A stretch of DNA of 64,000 nucleotides from Puccinia triticina. Lineage: Eukaryota; Basidiomycota; Pucciniomycetes; Pucciniales; Pucciniaceae. The stretch covers positions 1-64,000 of the forward strand of contig NC_070561.1 in NCBI RefSeq assembly GCF_026914185.1. Reading direction: 5' to 3'. Within the stretch, counting starts at the first letter, position 1. Each line of letters starts with the position of its first letter. The translations under genes were made by a program, and so were the position numbers. The notes beneath the pieces were generated by a model. The model was not told the origin of the DNA, did no database searches, and saw only the letters and a program-made list of their open reading frames with translations. Below are positions 10,901 through 21,578 of this stretch, piece after piece.

Positions 10901-12190
10901 TGTAGGACTCGTGTGGGACACTAAATATAATTTGGTGAAATATCCGCTGAGGGGGAAATAAATTGCTTAATAGGTTGAAAGGCTATTACAACTTACGGGT
11001 GGTTTGAAAGACCTGCCCCTCTAATAATACTATGCAAATATCTAAGAGTCTTGTAATTAATATTTATAAAGATATGGCTGATTCCAAGATAGATCTTACT
11101 TTCATATAGTAATCTCTATCAGACCTAGATCACTTGATTCAACAGGCAAGCAAATCTGTTATAACTTCTTTGCTTGCAGACAATATACTTACTTTGTTAT
11201 ACTCGTACTACACGTTACTAATATGCTGCTTAACTCGAATTTGTTGTTGTGTCATGATTGGTTCTACTACTGCTGACACGCTTATACCACTACTAAACTT
11301 CTACGGTACTTGTACTAATCACTAATACCGCTAATAACCACTGCTGACTAAACTAACTAACCACTTGTGACCAAACCTCTGTAGGCTGATCGCGACACTA
11401 ACTAACTACCGTAACTAACTAACCACTGTGACCAAACCTCTGTAGGCTGATGGTGAAAAGTCTGATGAGGGGAGAAAGGGCCTCCTTATATATTGAAGGG
11501 TGAGGGATTTTTGCTCCAGGGAAGCTCCTCATGAGGGATTATTGCTGCAGGGGATCTCAACTACACAGCCTCTCATGCATGTACTGCGCTGCATGTACAA
11601 ACAACGAGGGGTTTATGCTGCAGGAGACACTCAACTACACAGCATCTGCATGCGTGTGCTTCACTGCCTTACAAACAATGAGGGATTTATGCTGCAGGAG
11701 ACGCCTCCTGTACATGTTATCTACCTGCATATGATGTGCTTCATGTACAAACAATGAGATATTTATGCTGCAGGAGACACTTCCTGTACAGCTTATCTGC
11801 CTGCATATGCTGTGCTACATGTACAAACAATGAGGGATTTATGCTGCAGGAGACACTTCCTGTACAGCCTATCTACCTGCATATGCTTTACTATACGTAC
11901 AAACAATGAGGGATATATGCTGCCTGAGGCGCTCAAGCTACACAGCACTTTCATGCATGTACTGTGCTACATGATGTCATGTGTTGCTATGCAACCAAGC
12001 CACCTTCCATCCTCTTCCACACACTCTGCATCCACTGTCTAACCTGTTCCATCCCCAATGTTGGGGGTCAAGGCCTCTCCTCCCATCTTGCTCCTTCTTC
12101 CCTTCTTCCCCCGCACTGTATTACACACTCCCTCTACTATAATACCTCTGCAATGTGCTTTTGGCATTGTCACGCATATGGAACACCACA
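10901..12190 (-). repeat. 3' LTR of the gag-protease element
   Basis: It begins TGTAGGACTCGTGTGGGACA and ends GAACACCACA. Inside, at about 11500-11960, is a tandem block of six diverged ~75-bp units around GAGGGATTTATGCTGCAGGA (near 11531, 11607, 11679, 11756, 11831, 11909). It differs from the partner LTR by scattered substitutions and an 8-bp indel near 11467. Confidence 0.92.
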
Positions 12191-12203
12191 TCCCCCCCCC
12201 CAA
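12191..12203 (-). promoter_or_regulatory. Polypurine tract of the gag-protease element
   Basis: A run of ten C on the + strand (G on the coding strand) directly abuts the 3' LTR. This is the normal position for plus-strand priming in LTR elements and sets the minus orientation. Confidence 0.7.
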
Positions 12204-14745
12204 CTTAATGCTGTCCACAGCATTTGTGACAAATGCCAAAAGAACCTGCTGATCAACTATTTACTGAAAAGAATCCTCAAATGGTCGTGATTTCCGTTTG
12301 TCACAATCCAATACGCCACGTTCCGTTTTTGTGCGTCCAACAGATGTCGTCCTAGTATACCCAAGCGCCAGTTGAAATAAAGAACTGCCAAATTACTGAT
12401 TCATCTCCCCTCCCTACAAACTAGGTCCAATTCCAAGTGCCCAACGTCAACCTTCACCACTCAATCTCCACTGTAATCCCAGGTGTCATTCTCTGATGCG
12501 CATCCACGATCCAATGTGAGACGAAAAAAAAAACATTCCAAATTCAATCCCTCTTCTTCTTCATTCTAATGACATTGTCCCAAGGAAAAAGCCAGTTTAT
12601 TCCACAAAAGGTTGTTGAACATTAGTATTCAATAAGGTCTAGACTCCTTTTTCCTTTCCGCATGATACCCACCCAATCTGATTCTTCAGATAGTCCAATC
12701 CTGATGCCCGCAATTGATGAACCCCGCTAATCCGCAAATTCCCATCTCGTCCCGTTATTTGGCCTTACGTTTCCAACGTCCATTCCACGCCATCCACATT
12801 GCCTGTTTGTATTATCCTGTTCCAAATATCAATTCGTCCATTCTCCTATCCTTTAATCTCCTAATGACTGACTACTGCTGTGCTAAATTGCTTGTAATTT
12901 GTGTTAAATTGGCCCGCCCTATTCCCTCAGCTAAACAAAGGAAACTGTTTGCCTACCAAATTCTTTCCAATATATTTTATATATAAGTCTTGAAATATAA
13001 AAAATGCTTGAATTCTTATGCCTAAAACTGTCCATAATATTCTGTGGTCCTCAAATGTTGATCTGTAATTCCATATTGCACTTTTTGTGGAATTTTCCGT
13101 TTATAGCAGTTTGAAACTCATGCTGAGGAGCCAAAGATATGTTTACACATAGCAATTTTATCTCTTGCTGAGGAGACATGAGCAGTTTTGTCTCTTGCTG
13201 AGGAGAAAGTAGGCAGTTTTACCTCTTACCAAGGAGGCCTAGATAAATTTTGAAATCCATGCTTCACTATTGTCTGTCCAAGTTGGTGATGTCCTGATAC
13301 ACATTTCTTGCGCGCCTTCGCGCATCGCTTCCATTCTGTCTTGATTACATAATTGAAACTCGCCCCGCTGCGCCTGGTGCGCTCCCCGAAGTTAAGTCCG
13401 ATGGTTATCGGACCTTGCTGGACTTGAAAACAAAGGCTCAGCCCGACTGCTTCAAGCTTGCCTGTCGATTGCCTCCCTTTCCTTGTTGGGTTCATTCAGG
13501 TTCATTCGCTGCTGGTAAGGTGTTTGTTCTCTGTTTCTCAATTTCTATCTGATTTTGCATATACAATATATTAGCTGCTGATCATCGTTCTCCTTTCATT
13601 ATAGACCACACTCGCACTCATTTTTCTACTCCAATCAGCAGGATCAGTTGCTACTGCTCGCTCATGATATGCTCCTCTTCTCTTTCATGATGTACCATTG
13701 CTGAAATGCATCTTTCATTGATCTCGCGAATGAATCACCTCCGCGGCTATCCGCTTGCCAATCTCGTTTAATTAGTCCACCAACTTCAATTGGCCCGATC
13801 GTTTATTATGCTTGCTAGCTTCGCTGATGGTGCAAAGCATCGCCATCCTACTATCACCTTTATTCTGACCAATTTGATACGCAGCTATCCAACCCAATCA
13901 TTGTACGTATATCTCCATCTTCCTTGCAGCTCGCTCCCAGCCGTTATACTCGCCAATCCTCGTACCGTTTCTTTTCTTATCCAGCTGCTTCCTTAGCCCG
14001 CGGTGCTCTCGTCGTCCCTCGGCCTACCAGCCGACATCATCACGCCTACAATCCATTCAACCTCGCGCTCTGATCTATCTACTCGCTTCCTTAAGCTATT
14101 GCCGACCTGCCTATTTTACATAAAAAAATTGGAGCCCAACAAAAGAAAGGATTGGACCGACATGAAAACTAAAACTATATTCTGCTTGTATTGTTATCCT
14201 ACTTATGTACCCTCATGTCAAACAAATAGAAACAAACACTAACAATGTATGATTCTGTCTATTGTGTGTTCATCCTATCACCTGTAACCTCCTCTTATCT
14301 AAAAATACAAAAAAAAAGCTGCTCCCTTCCTGTCCTGTTAGCTTCTAAAGATAAAAACAAAGGGTCTCTTCCAATCTTGTTAGCCTTAAAACAAATATGT
14401 CTCCTTCCAATCCTGTTAGCTCTGGAAATAAAATAAAGTGTCTGCTTCCCATCTTGTTAGCTCTAGAAACATGTCTCCTTCCAATCCTGTTAGCTCTAAA
14501 GATAAAGACAAAGGGTCTCCTTCCTATTCTGTTAGCTTTATACTTTTCATAGAAATAAAATAAAATAAGACAAACCTGCCCCCCCCTGAGAGTAATGAGC
14601 CCTAAATGGCAGTGGAAAAACTGAAACCTAAAAACACATGACCAATCCCCGCAAGGTGGAGTGCCAAGAAGATTGAAGCTATCAAGTAAATTTCTTCCAG
14701 AATCTATCCTATATACACCAATCCGTAATCTGCTATGTGTGGGGG
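12204..14745. other. Long non-coding 3' region of the gag-protease element
   Basis: About 2.5 kb between the protease ORF and the 3' LTR. No frame over about 90 aa with a recognisable motif occurs on the coding strand, apart from the overlap at 14345-14920. The GCTGAGGAG motif recurs near 13120-13205. The sequence may be decayed pol or captured DNA; nothing in it was recognisable. Confidence 0.6.
14326..14545. repeat. Short tandem repeats (~40-45 bp units)
   Basis: About six imperfect units built around CTTCCAATCCTGTTAGCTCT followed by AAAGATAAA-like sequence and GGGTCTC. They lie in the non-coding 3' region of the surrounding LTR element. Confidence 0.75.
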
Positions 14746-16383
14746 CTATTCTGCAATTGCAGAATACTCCCAATCTGCCCAGAAGGTTCTGAAGTCCATA
14801 CCAAGTTGATCTTGTTTGTCCCGTAGCGCCCATTTGAATAGATCCCAGCTGAATCTCCCAAACAACAGCACCATCTTTGCGCATACACGTCTCAAGAACT
14901 CCTCCTCCTCCCCCCTCCAATCGTGCAAATCATACCGCATCTCCAGTTCTGCCGTATCAATAATTCCTTGAGTGCTGCCAACGTACATTCCAAACCGTTC
15001 CGTAAATGCAATCAACCAGATTTCCGGCCAAATGGTGTCATTTTGAAGATATCCCATGGTCCCGTCGTAATTTAGCAACATCATAAATCCTATTCGTCCA
15101 ACGGGGTGCCCAGGGAGCTCTTTCCAAACCCCTTCAGTTGTGCAACCATAATTTTCTGGATAAATGCGCAGGAATTCTTTTACTGGATACCCCTCATCAA
15201 TATAATCAGCACTTATTGGAAACAACTTTGGTTCTGGAGTAGTATGAGTGCCCATCCACAACGGTAGTTGTTCCCACTCTGTATGCCAATCTTTCCTCAT
15301 TTCAGACGAAGGATGTGACTGCCATTCTTGCTTTAAAGGCACATGCTTGGTTTTATGGAGGTCAGTTGTGTCTGGAAAATGATCTTGTATTCCCCTTTCC
15401 TCATCATCTTTACCAGTTTCCTTTGACACAAATCCCGTACAATTTGACAGAGTATCTGAAGGGGTGTTCAACGGCCCATATACCGGTCTACTCTCTTCTG
15501 TGAACCCTGTGCTGTGATATAATTCATTATTTGAGCCGGCATCTGTTCCAGTATCCATCCCGCTGGCTGTTCCACAGTCCGTTCCTTCATTGCAACCCCT
15601 ATCCGCTCTACTATTTGACCCACTATCCGTACCAATATCCTCTCTGCTGCTTGACCCCCTATCTGTACCAATATCCGCTCCGCTGCCCACTCCATCATTT
15701 GCTGTCTCCTTAAGCTGATATTCACTCACCTGAATGCTATGGGAACACTTACTGGCAATCCTTCGAGGGGGTGCCATTTCCCATCCTGGAACTTCTGGAG
15801 CGCATATTGGTATGCATAACCTTTCTCCATCCCATAGCTCATAACTCAAAATTTCTCCTCGTGCTTTGGACAACTCCAGGCGTACTTTGTGATCCGCCAA
15901 AAATGGTCTTCCCAACACTGTATATACCTTCCCTCTCACAATAAAGAAATTGGCTGCTTTGTTGTCCTCTGTGTCTATATGGAATGGGATGGCCTCTGCT
16001 AATCCCACAATGGGTGAAGAGTGGCCACCAATACCCGTAATATTCATACTGATTTCCCTAGTAGGTAATTGCAATTGCAGAGCCACAGTTTCCGGCATGA
16101 TGTTCAGTTCTGCGCCACTATCAACTAACGCCTTGATCTTTTGTCCGTTAATAGTTATATTCACAAATCCCAATGGGCATGCATATGTCAGCGGTGCTAT
16201 GGTATTCAGTGGTCGGCCACTACAATCAAATTCTTCCTCAAAGTTGGTTTGGTTACATATTCCGGAGTTTTGTTGACGATCCGCCATCTTGACCTCAGCC
16301 AAAGGTAAATTATGTAAGTCTTGAAGGAATTTTGGTGCAATAAGCAGGAGTTCTTCCAGGGTGAGTGTGAAGCTTTGTTTCAA
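14746..16383 (-). CDS. Aspartic protease ORF with an unidentified C-terminal domain
   Basis: This 545-codon frame carries a retropepsin-like domain at roughly residues 60-200: ALVDSGAELNIMP (catalytic D-S-G), then ITGIGG and VLGRPFLADH, the usual ILG-type second motif. It is followed by a low-complexity Gly/Asp/Ser/Thr stretch (GADIGTDRGSSSREDIGTD) and then a ~200-aa Trp- and aromatic-rich domain (EWEQLPLWMGTH, WKELPGHPVGRIGFM, YDLHDWRGEEEE) that I cannot assign. It lies downstream of gag in another frame; the junction is an 11-nt G run (coding strand) at 16399-16409. The frame is intact. No RT motif follows. Confidence 0.75.
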   Translation of the reverse strand: MKQSFTLTLEELLLIAPKFLQDLHNLPLAEVKMADRQQNSGICNQTNFEEEFDCSGRPLNTIAPLTYACPLGFVNITINGQKIKALVDSGAELNIMPETVALQLQLPTREISMNITGIGGHSSPIVGLAEAIPFHIDTEDNKAANFFIVRGKVYTVLGRPFLADHKVRLELSKARGEILSYELWDGERLCIPICAPEVPGWEMAPPRRIASKCSHSIQVSEYQLKETANDGVGSGADIGTDRGSSSREDIGTDSGSNSRADRGCNEGTDCGTASGMDTGTDAGSNNELYHSTGFTEESRPVYGPLNTPSDTLSNCTGFVSKETGKDDEERGIQDHFPDTTDLHKTKHVPLKQEWQSHPSSEMRKDWHTEWEQLPLWMGTHTTPEPKLFPISADYIDEGYPVKEFLRIYPENYGCTTEGVWKELPGHPVGRIGFMMLLNYDGTMGYLQNDTIWPEIWLIAFTERFGMYVGSTQGIIDTAELEMRYDLHDWRGEEEEFLRRVCAKMVLLFGRFSWDLFKWALRDKQDQLGMDFRTFWADWEYSAIAE

Positions 16384-16394
16384 TATCTTCTTTC

Positions 16395-18446
16395 TCAGCC
16401 CCCCCCCCCAACTTTGGCTCTGTCCACTGTTGTCTCTGATGACTCCTTTGCTGACTCCTCTGTATCCTTCCTTTTGTTGTCCTTTGCAGGTACACGCTCC
16501 CGTTCCTGAATCTCCTCGCCTTCACTGCTTCCGTCATCAGATGTTCCCTCCACCCATGCTCCCGGATAGCTTGATCTCCTCTTCTTTGTCACTTGGGGTT
16601 TCTTGTTGGCCTCTTGATTGGGTGCTGGTGCCTTATGTGTGCTCTCCTTAGGCTTCTCCGCCTTATCTGGTTTAGATTGCACTGGCTGACTGTCTTTTTC
16701 CTTCTCCTTATCCGCATGTCTTGGAGATCGCCGTAAGCCAAATCCAACCTGGATCTCCTCGTCTTCCTCCCCGTAGTTCATCTCCGGTGGACTCCACATC
16801 TCCCATCGGTTAGTCGAAATCATGGTTGCTGTTGGCTCATGTGATTTCTCCACTCCTGTGTTTCCTGCCGCCCTATTAGCTCGTATTTCCGCTCCTTCCC
16901 TGCTTAACTCAACCCGCTCCGCATACCTCCGTACCAGTTCACGAATAGAGTCACCTGTGTCAGACGGAATTGGTTCCTTGTTGGGATAGTAATAGTTTGG
17001 TCCCGACTTGAAAACTGCCCGCTTGGTTATATCTTCATTCAGATGTGAACAAAACATAACTGTATGATCCATCTCCTTACAATATAAACACTGAATTGGT
17101 GGCCGTGGGAACAGTGGTCCTCCTGGTCCTACTGGTCTAAATCCTGCTGCTGGCGGTCTTGTTCCTGCTAAATGAGGCGGAAAGGGTCTAGAATTTGGGT
17201 TAGTATTCAAGTTAGTATTTAAGTCAGTACGTAATTTCTTAATTTCTTCTTCTAATGCCTTTACCTTATCATTCCCCTCCTCTGGCTGGGGTTTTGCTTG
17301 AACTTCCTTGTTGGTTTCTGGATCCTTGCTGACATTCTTACCTTTTGTAGTACCCACATCCATATCCAATACCGCCAATGATGCCTCCACGTATTCCTTC
17401 AACTGTTCCAGCTTAGGTACCAGTGCCTTTCTGTCCTTGGTCTTGCGTAATTTCTTATTATGCGCCATATCACGTGCCACGTCTCGCCGTATCTCCGTTG
17501 AAATTGCCTTCCAAAGTGGTTCCCCACTCTCCGTGTTAACGTCCTCGTATCCCATCTTCTTCAAGTATGCCAGTACTTCCTCAAGATCACCTATAAATGA
17601 CCGGTACTCCTCCTTTGTTTGGATGCCACCCTTGTCTGCATACTTATCAACCAAGGTGCCTATTGAGCCCTCATTGAATCACCTTTTTGGTGTTGCCCTT
17701 CCCCATTTTCAAATGAGTTCCCTCTTCAGCAGCTCCCAATCCCGGTTCTCATGGCCCTCCATGTTCTCAATACATTCGCTAATCTTCCGTTCCTTTACCA
17801 GGAATGGCAATTGTAAGGCCACATCTTGCCCACCAGCTTTTTGCATTGAAGCTATCTTTTCCACACGCTGAATGAACAACTCCACTTCAGTCCCATCAAA
17901 ATGTAAGTTCATCCTCTTGGTATCTAGTAAAACACCCTTTTCCTGGTCCACTAACTTGATCTCTGCTTGTGATCTGAACTGACTAGAGTTAGGTGATGAT
18001 CCAGGTGTTTCCCCCACGCTATCCGTAATTCCTTGAATAGTTGTGTCCATACCCACTGGTCTTGGTGTGAACGGAGTTGAAGTTGCAAATCGAAGTGAGG
18101 GTCCTTGTTGAACTGGGGTTTATGGTATAGGTACATTCTGTGGTGCCTTCTGCTGGTCAAAAAAAGCTGCCATCCTTTCCTCCATCCTTTTCAAAGCTGC
18201 TTGCTGTTCTTGAATAATTGCTGACTGCTCTTGAATAATAGCTGACTGGTCTTGAAGTATAGCTGTCTGATCGTGAATTGGTGGATCCATGATGGGTAAT
18301 CGCTGATATCCAATCAGTTGCTCTTCCAAATCTTCTGACTTATTCCTGGTGACTTGATCACAGTATTCACTCAGAAATTCTCTCTCTTGCTCGGTCAAAT
18401 CCCCGTACTCCCACTCCCTGATGTTGTAATCCAGACTTAGATCCAA
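16395..18446 (-). pseudogene. gag gene of the RT-less LTR element, three in-frame stops
   Basis: One reading frame runs from 18446 to 16395 and is interrupted by stops at 18120-18122 (TAA), 17709-17711 (TGA) and 17679-17681 (TGA). The N-terminal part is Gln-rich and likely coiled (SAIIQEQSAIIQEQ). The middle has a gag-like capsid region (MNLHFDGTEVELFIQRVEKI). The distal part has a retroviral-type zinc knuckle, CLYCKEMDHTVMFC (C-X2-C-X4-H-X4-C), then a basic, Glu/Lys-rich tail. Each stop is one C-to-T change away from Gln or Arg. The last gag codons read into the G homopolymer, where the frame must shift to reach the protease. Confidence 0.8.
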
Positions 18447-18484
18447 ATCCCGCCACGTACGCCAAATCCTATCCCTTCCGTCAC

Positions 18485-18700
18485 TTGCTGATGATATCCT
18501 ATCCTTGTCTTGATCCTCGCCCTGTTGGCCAAAATCCTATCCTTGTCCTGCGAAAGCCTATCCTCGTCGTCCAAAATCCTAGCCTCTTTGTCCAAAATCC
18601 TATCCTTGTCGTCAAAAAATCCTATCCTCGTCGTCCAAACTCCTATCCTCGTCGTCCAAAAATCCTAGCCTCTTTGTTCAAAATCCTATCAACTCCGTCC
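18485..18700. repeat. Minisatellite in the element leader (~24-30 bp units)
   Basis: Roughly nine imperfect copies of a unit like CCAAAATCCTATCCTCGTCG, alternating with GCCTCTTTGT variants. It lies between the primer-binding site and gag in the 5' untranslated region. Confidence 0.8.
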
Positions 18701-18802
18701 CGTCTATGATCCACGCCGCCACTATTTTCCACGATTGGTTGAAGTTACTGATGATCCGCTTAAATTGGTTGATGACTTGATGATCTTGCTGAAGGTAATC
18801 GG

Positions 18803-18819
18803 CCACTGTTGGGACACCA
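18803..18819 (-). promoter_or_regulatory. Primer-binding site of the gag-protease element
   Basis: On the minus strand TGGTGTCCCAACAGTGG begins two bases inside the 5' LTR. TGG pairs with a tRNA CCA end. The rest predicts a primer tRNA ending CCACTGTTGGGACACCA, whose identity I cannot give. Confidence 0.7.
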
Positions 18820-18821
18820 GA

Positions 18822-20103
18822 TGTAGGACTCGTGTGGGACACTAAATATAATTTGGTGAAATATCCGCTGAGGGGGAAATTAATTGCTTAATAGGTTGAA
18901 AGGCTATTACAACTTACGGGTGGTTCGAAAGACCTGCCCCTCTAATAATACTATGCAAATATCTAAGAGTCTTGTAATCAATATTTATAAAGATATGGCT
19001 GATTCCAAGATAGATCTTACTTTCATATAGTAATCTCTATCAGACCTAGATCACTTGATTCAACAGGCTAGCAAATCTGTTATAACTTCTTTGCTTGCAT
19101 ACAATATACTTACTTTGTTATACTCGTACTACACGTTACTAATATGCTGCTTAACTCAAATTTGTTGTTGTGTTATGATTGGTTCTACTACTGCCGACAC
19201 ACTTATACCACTACTAAACTTCTACGGTACTTGTACTAATCACTAATACCGCTAATAACCACTGCTGACTAAACTAACTAACCACTTGTGACCAAACCTC
19301 TGTAGGCTGATCGCGACACTAACTAACTACCGTAACTAACTAACCACTGTGACCAAACCTCTGTAGGCTGATGGTGAAAAGTCTGAGAAAGGGCCTCCTT
19401 ATATATTGAAGGGTGAGGGATTTTTGCTCCAGGGAAGCTCCTCATGAGGGATTATTGCTGCAGGGGATCTCAACTACACAGCCTCTCATGCATGTACTGC
19501 GCTGCATGTACAAACAACGAGGGGTTTATGCTGCAGGAGACACTCAACTACACAGCATCTGCATGCGTGTGCTTCACTGCCTTACAAACAATGAGGGATT
19601 TATGCTGCAGGAGACGCCTCCTGTACATCTTATCTACCTGCATATGATGTGCTTCATGTACAAACAATGAGATATTTATGCTGCAGGAGACACTTCCTGT
19701 ACAGCTTATCTGCCTGCATATGCTGTGCTACATGTACAAACAATGAGGGATTTATGCTGCGGGAGACACTTCCTGTACAGCCTATCTACCTGCATATGCT
19801 GTACTATACGTACAAACAATGAGGGATATATGCTGCCTGAGGCGCTCAAGCTACACAGCACTTTCATGCATGTACTGTGCTACATGATGTCATGTGTTGC
19901 TATGCAACCAAGCCACCTTCCATCCTCTTCCACACACTCTGCATCCACTGTCTAACCTGTTCCATCCCCAATGTTGGGGGTCAAGGCCTCTCCTCCCATC
20001 TTGCTCCTTCTTCCATTCTTCCCCCGCACTGTATTACACACTCCCTCTACTATAATACCTCTGCAATGTGCTTTTGGCATTGTCACGCATATGGAACACC
20101 ACA
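18822..20103 (-). repeat. 5' LTR of the gag-protease element
   Basis: Partner of 10901-12190, nearly identical by eye, with the same ~75-bp tandem block (about 19413-19870). It directly abuts resumed Gypsy-1 leader sequence at 20104. Confidence 0.92.
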
Positions 20104-20365
20104 CCGGCTGCGTACTCTTATTGCGGTTTAGTAGTTCGACCCCACCGCCTTACCCTTGGTTAGTCGAGCTTTTCCTTATACCACTTTATTAGTTCGTGTC
20201 CTCCGTAGCCAAAGCGGCAGCGTCCCGTCGTATTAGAGAACTTCTACCTGTTTAGAGTAGTCAACCAGTTAGTGGTTGAGGCTTAGAAACGAGCATAGTG
20301 CTCTAAGAGTTTATATAAAAACGGAACATTAGCTTACTTTTTTTTGTGTTTTTTTCGCGAAGTAG

Positions 20366-21538
20366 ATGTCGAACCTAGGAAAGGTCGCACATAGCCCAAA
20401 GGGCAAAGGAACGGCGGAACCGAAGGCCAAAGACGAGGCCAACCGCCCGAACCCTCCACTTAACGGCCAGTTCTACACCGGCGCGGACGTGAAGGAGATG
20501 TCGGACCAACAACGTCAGTGGCTCGTCGACCATAATTCCTTGTGCGACCAGTCAGCGTTCAACCTGATAGAAAATGGCGAGGGGAATTCAGTAGGTTCCT
20601 CCTCTCAAACTGTGGGGAAGTTGGAAGAAGCCCTGACGACCGCCTTTAATCAGATGAAGGTCAACCCACCTCAAGATTCCGCGGCGCCCGGCGCTCGAGT
20701 TGGGTCCCAGGCCCAGCCCGCCCACCAGTCGGCAGGCAACCACGAAGAAGTCCTTGAAGAGGACAATGAGTACTTGGAGGATCTCAAAGAAGAACTGTTC
20801 CTCGAGAAGGACCCAATCAAGGCCCTCAAGGGATGGCCCGAGAAAGATAACCCCGTGTTCACGGGTGGCCCGGGTGAGAGTGGCCCTGACTGGTTAGAAA
20901 CCGTCGCGATGCTGCTCGAAGACCGCTGCATTCACCCCGCTATCTGGCATCGAGTCGCCGGCCTTCGCCTCAGTGGCAAGGCTTTTCGGGATTGGCGGGC
21001 TGCAGCATCAGCCGGGACCCGTCCTAAGTCCTGGGCGGAGTTTAAGGTCTGGCTGCTTTGCCTCAACGCAATAGGCGTTACCCCGGCGATGATAGCGGCC
21101 GAGTTGAATAGGTTGAAGCAACAACCAAACGAGGCCGTCCAGTTGTTCTACGAGAGGTTCTGCGAGTGGCAGACCAAGGCGAACGCTATCGGCTTTGCAT
21201 ACGATGAGCAGACGGCCTTCATCCAACGTTTGAACACCGGCCTAAGTCGAAAGGTCTCAGAATTTGTCAGCAATCAGCTGATCCTCGGCACCCCGGTCAA
21301 CATGGACACTGTGTTCATGCACGCGGTCACTCACAATCAGCGATACCGCGAGTCGCAAGCAGCGCCAGTAGCCGGCGGTTCGGGATCGGGTAAGCGCCGA
21401 GCCAAGGGAGACGGAAACTCGTCCAACAAGAAGAAAGGCAAGTTCCCTTGTCATAACTGCAAGGAACTCGGCCACCGGGTCCAGAAATGCCCAAAGCCCA
21501 GTTGGCTTGGGAGGCTAAGAACATTAAGCCTAAACTAA
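20366..21538 (+). CDS. Gypsy-1 gag
   Basis: A 390-codon intact frame. After an N-terminal charged, Pro-rich region comes a Ty3-type capsid/retrotransposon gag domain, about residues 180-320 (WLETVAMLLEDRCIHPAIW, FYERFCEWQTKANAIGFAY), then a basic linker and a CCHC knuckle, CHNCKELGHRVQKC, near residues 365-378. The stop lies 40 bp before pol, which is in another frame. A TATATAAA-like motif sits upstream at about 20311. The protein would form the virus-like particle core and package element RNA. Confidence 0.9.
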   Translation: MSNLGKVAHSPKGKGTAEPKAKDEANRPNPPLNGQFYTGADVKEMSDQQRQWLVDHNSLCDQSAFNLIENGEGNSVGSSSQTVGKLEEALTTAFNQMKVNPPQDSAAPGARVGSQAQPAHQSAGNHEEVLEEDNEYLEDLKEELFLEKDPIKALKGWPEKDNPVFTGGPGESGPDWLETVAMLLEDRCIHPAIWHRVAGLRLSGKAFRDWRAAASAGTRPKSWAEFKVWLLCLNAIGVTPAMIAAELNRLKQQPNEAVQLFYERFCEWQTKANAIGFAYDEQTAFIQRLNTGLSRKVSEFVSNQLILGTPVNMDTVFMHAVTHNQRYRESQAAPVAGGSGSGKRRAKGDGNSSNKKKGKFPCHNCKELGHRVQKCPKPSWLGRLRTLSLN

Positions 21539-21578
21539 AAAAAGAGTAGTCGGTGGTGAATCGTCTCTCCCACCGACT

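Larger units (their letters stand above)
10901..20103 (-). mobile_element. 9.2-kb LTR retrotransposon with gag and protease but no RT or integrase
   Basis: Two near-identical ~1.29-kb LTRs (10901-12190 and 18822-20103) enclose minus-strand gag and protease frames. A tRNA-type primer-binding site lies inside the right LTR and a polypurine tract inside the left LTR, so transcription runs right to left. Between the protease ORF stop (14746) and the 3' LTR there are about 2.5 kb with no RT, RNase H or integrase motif in any frame. It must be mobilised in trans. LTR similarity suggests fairly recent insertion. No convincing 5-bp target duplication is visible. Confidence 0.85.

Noticed and set aside
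11500..11960. CRISPR-like array of ~75-bp units
   Set aside because: The units are diverged tandem repeats lying inside both LTRs of one retrotransposon; there are no constant repeats with unique spacers and the organism is a eukaryote.
18485..18700. CRISPR-like short repeats
   Set aside because: Units are contiguous and imperfect without spacers; this is a minisatellite in an element leader.
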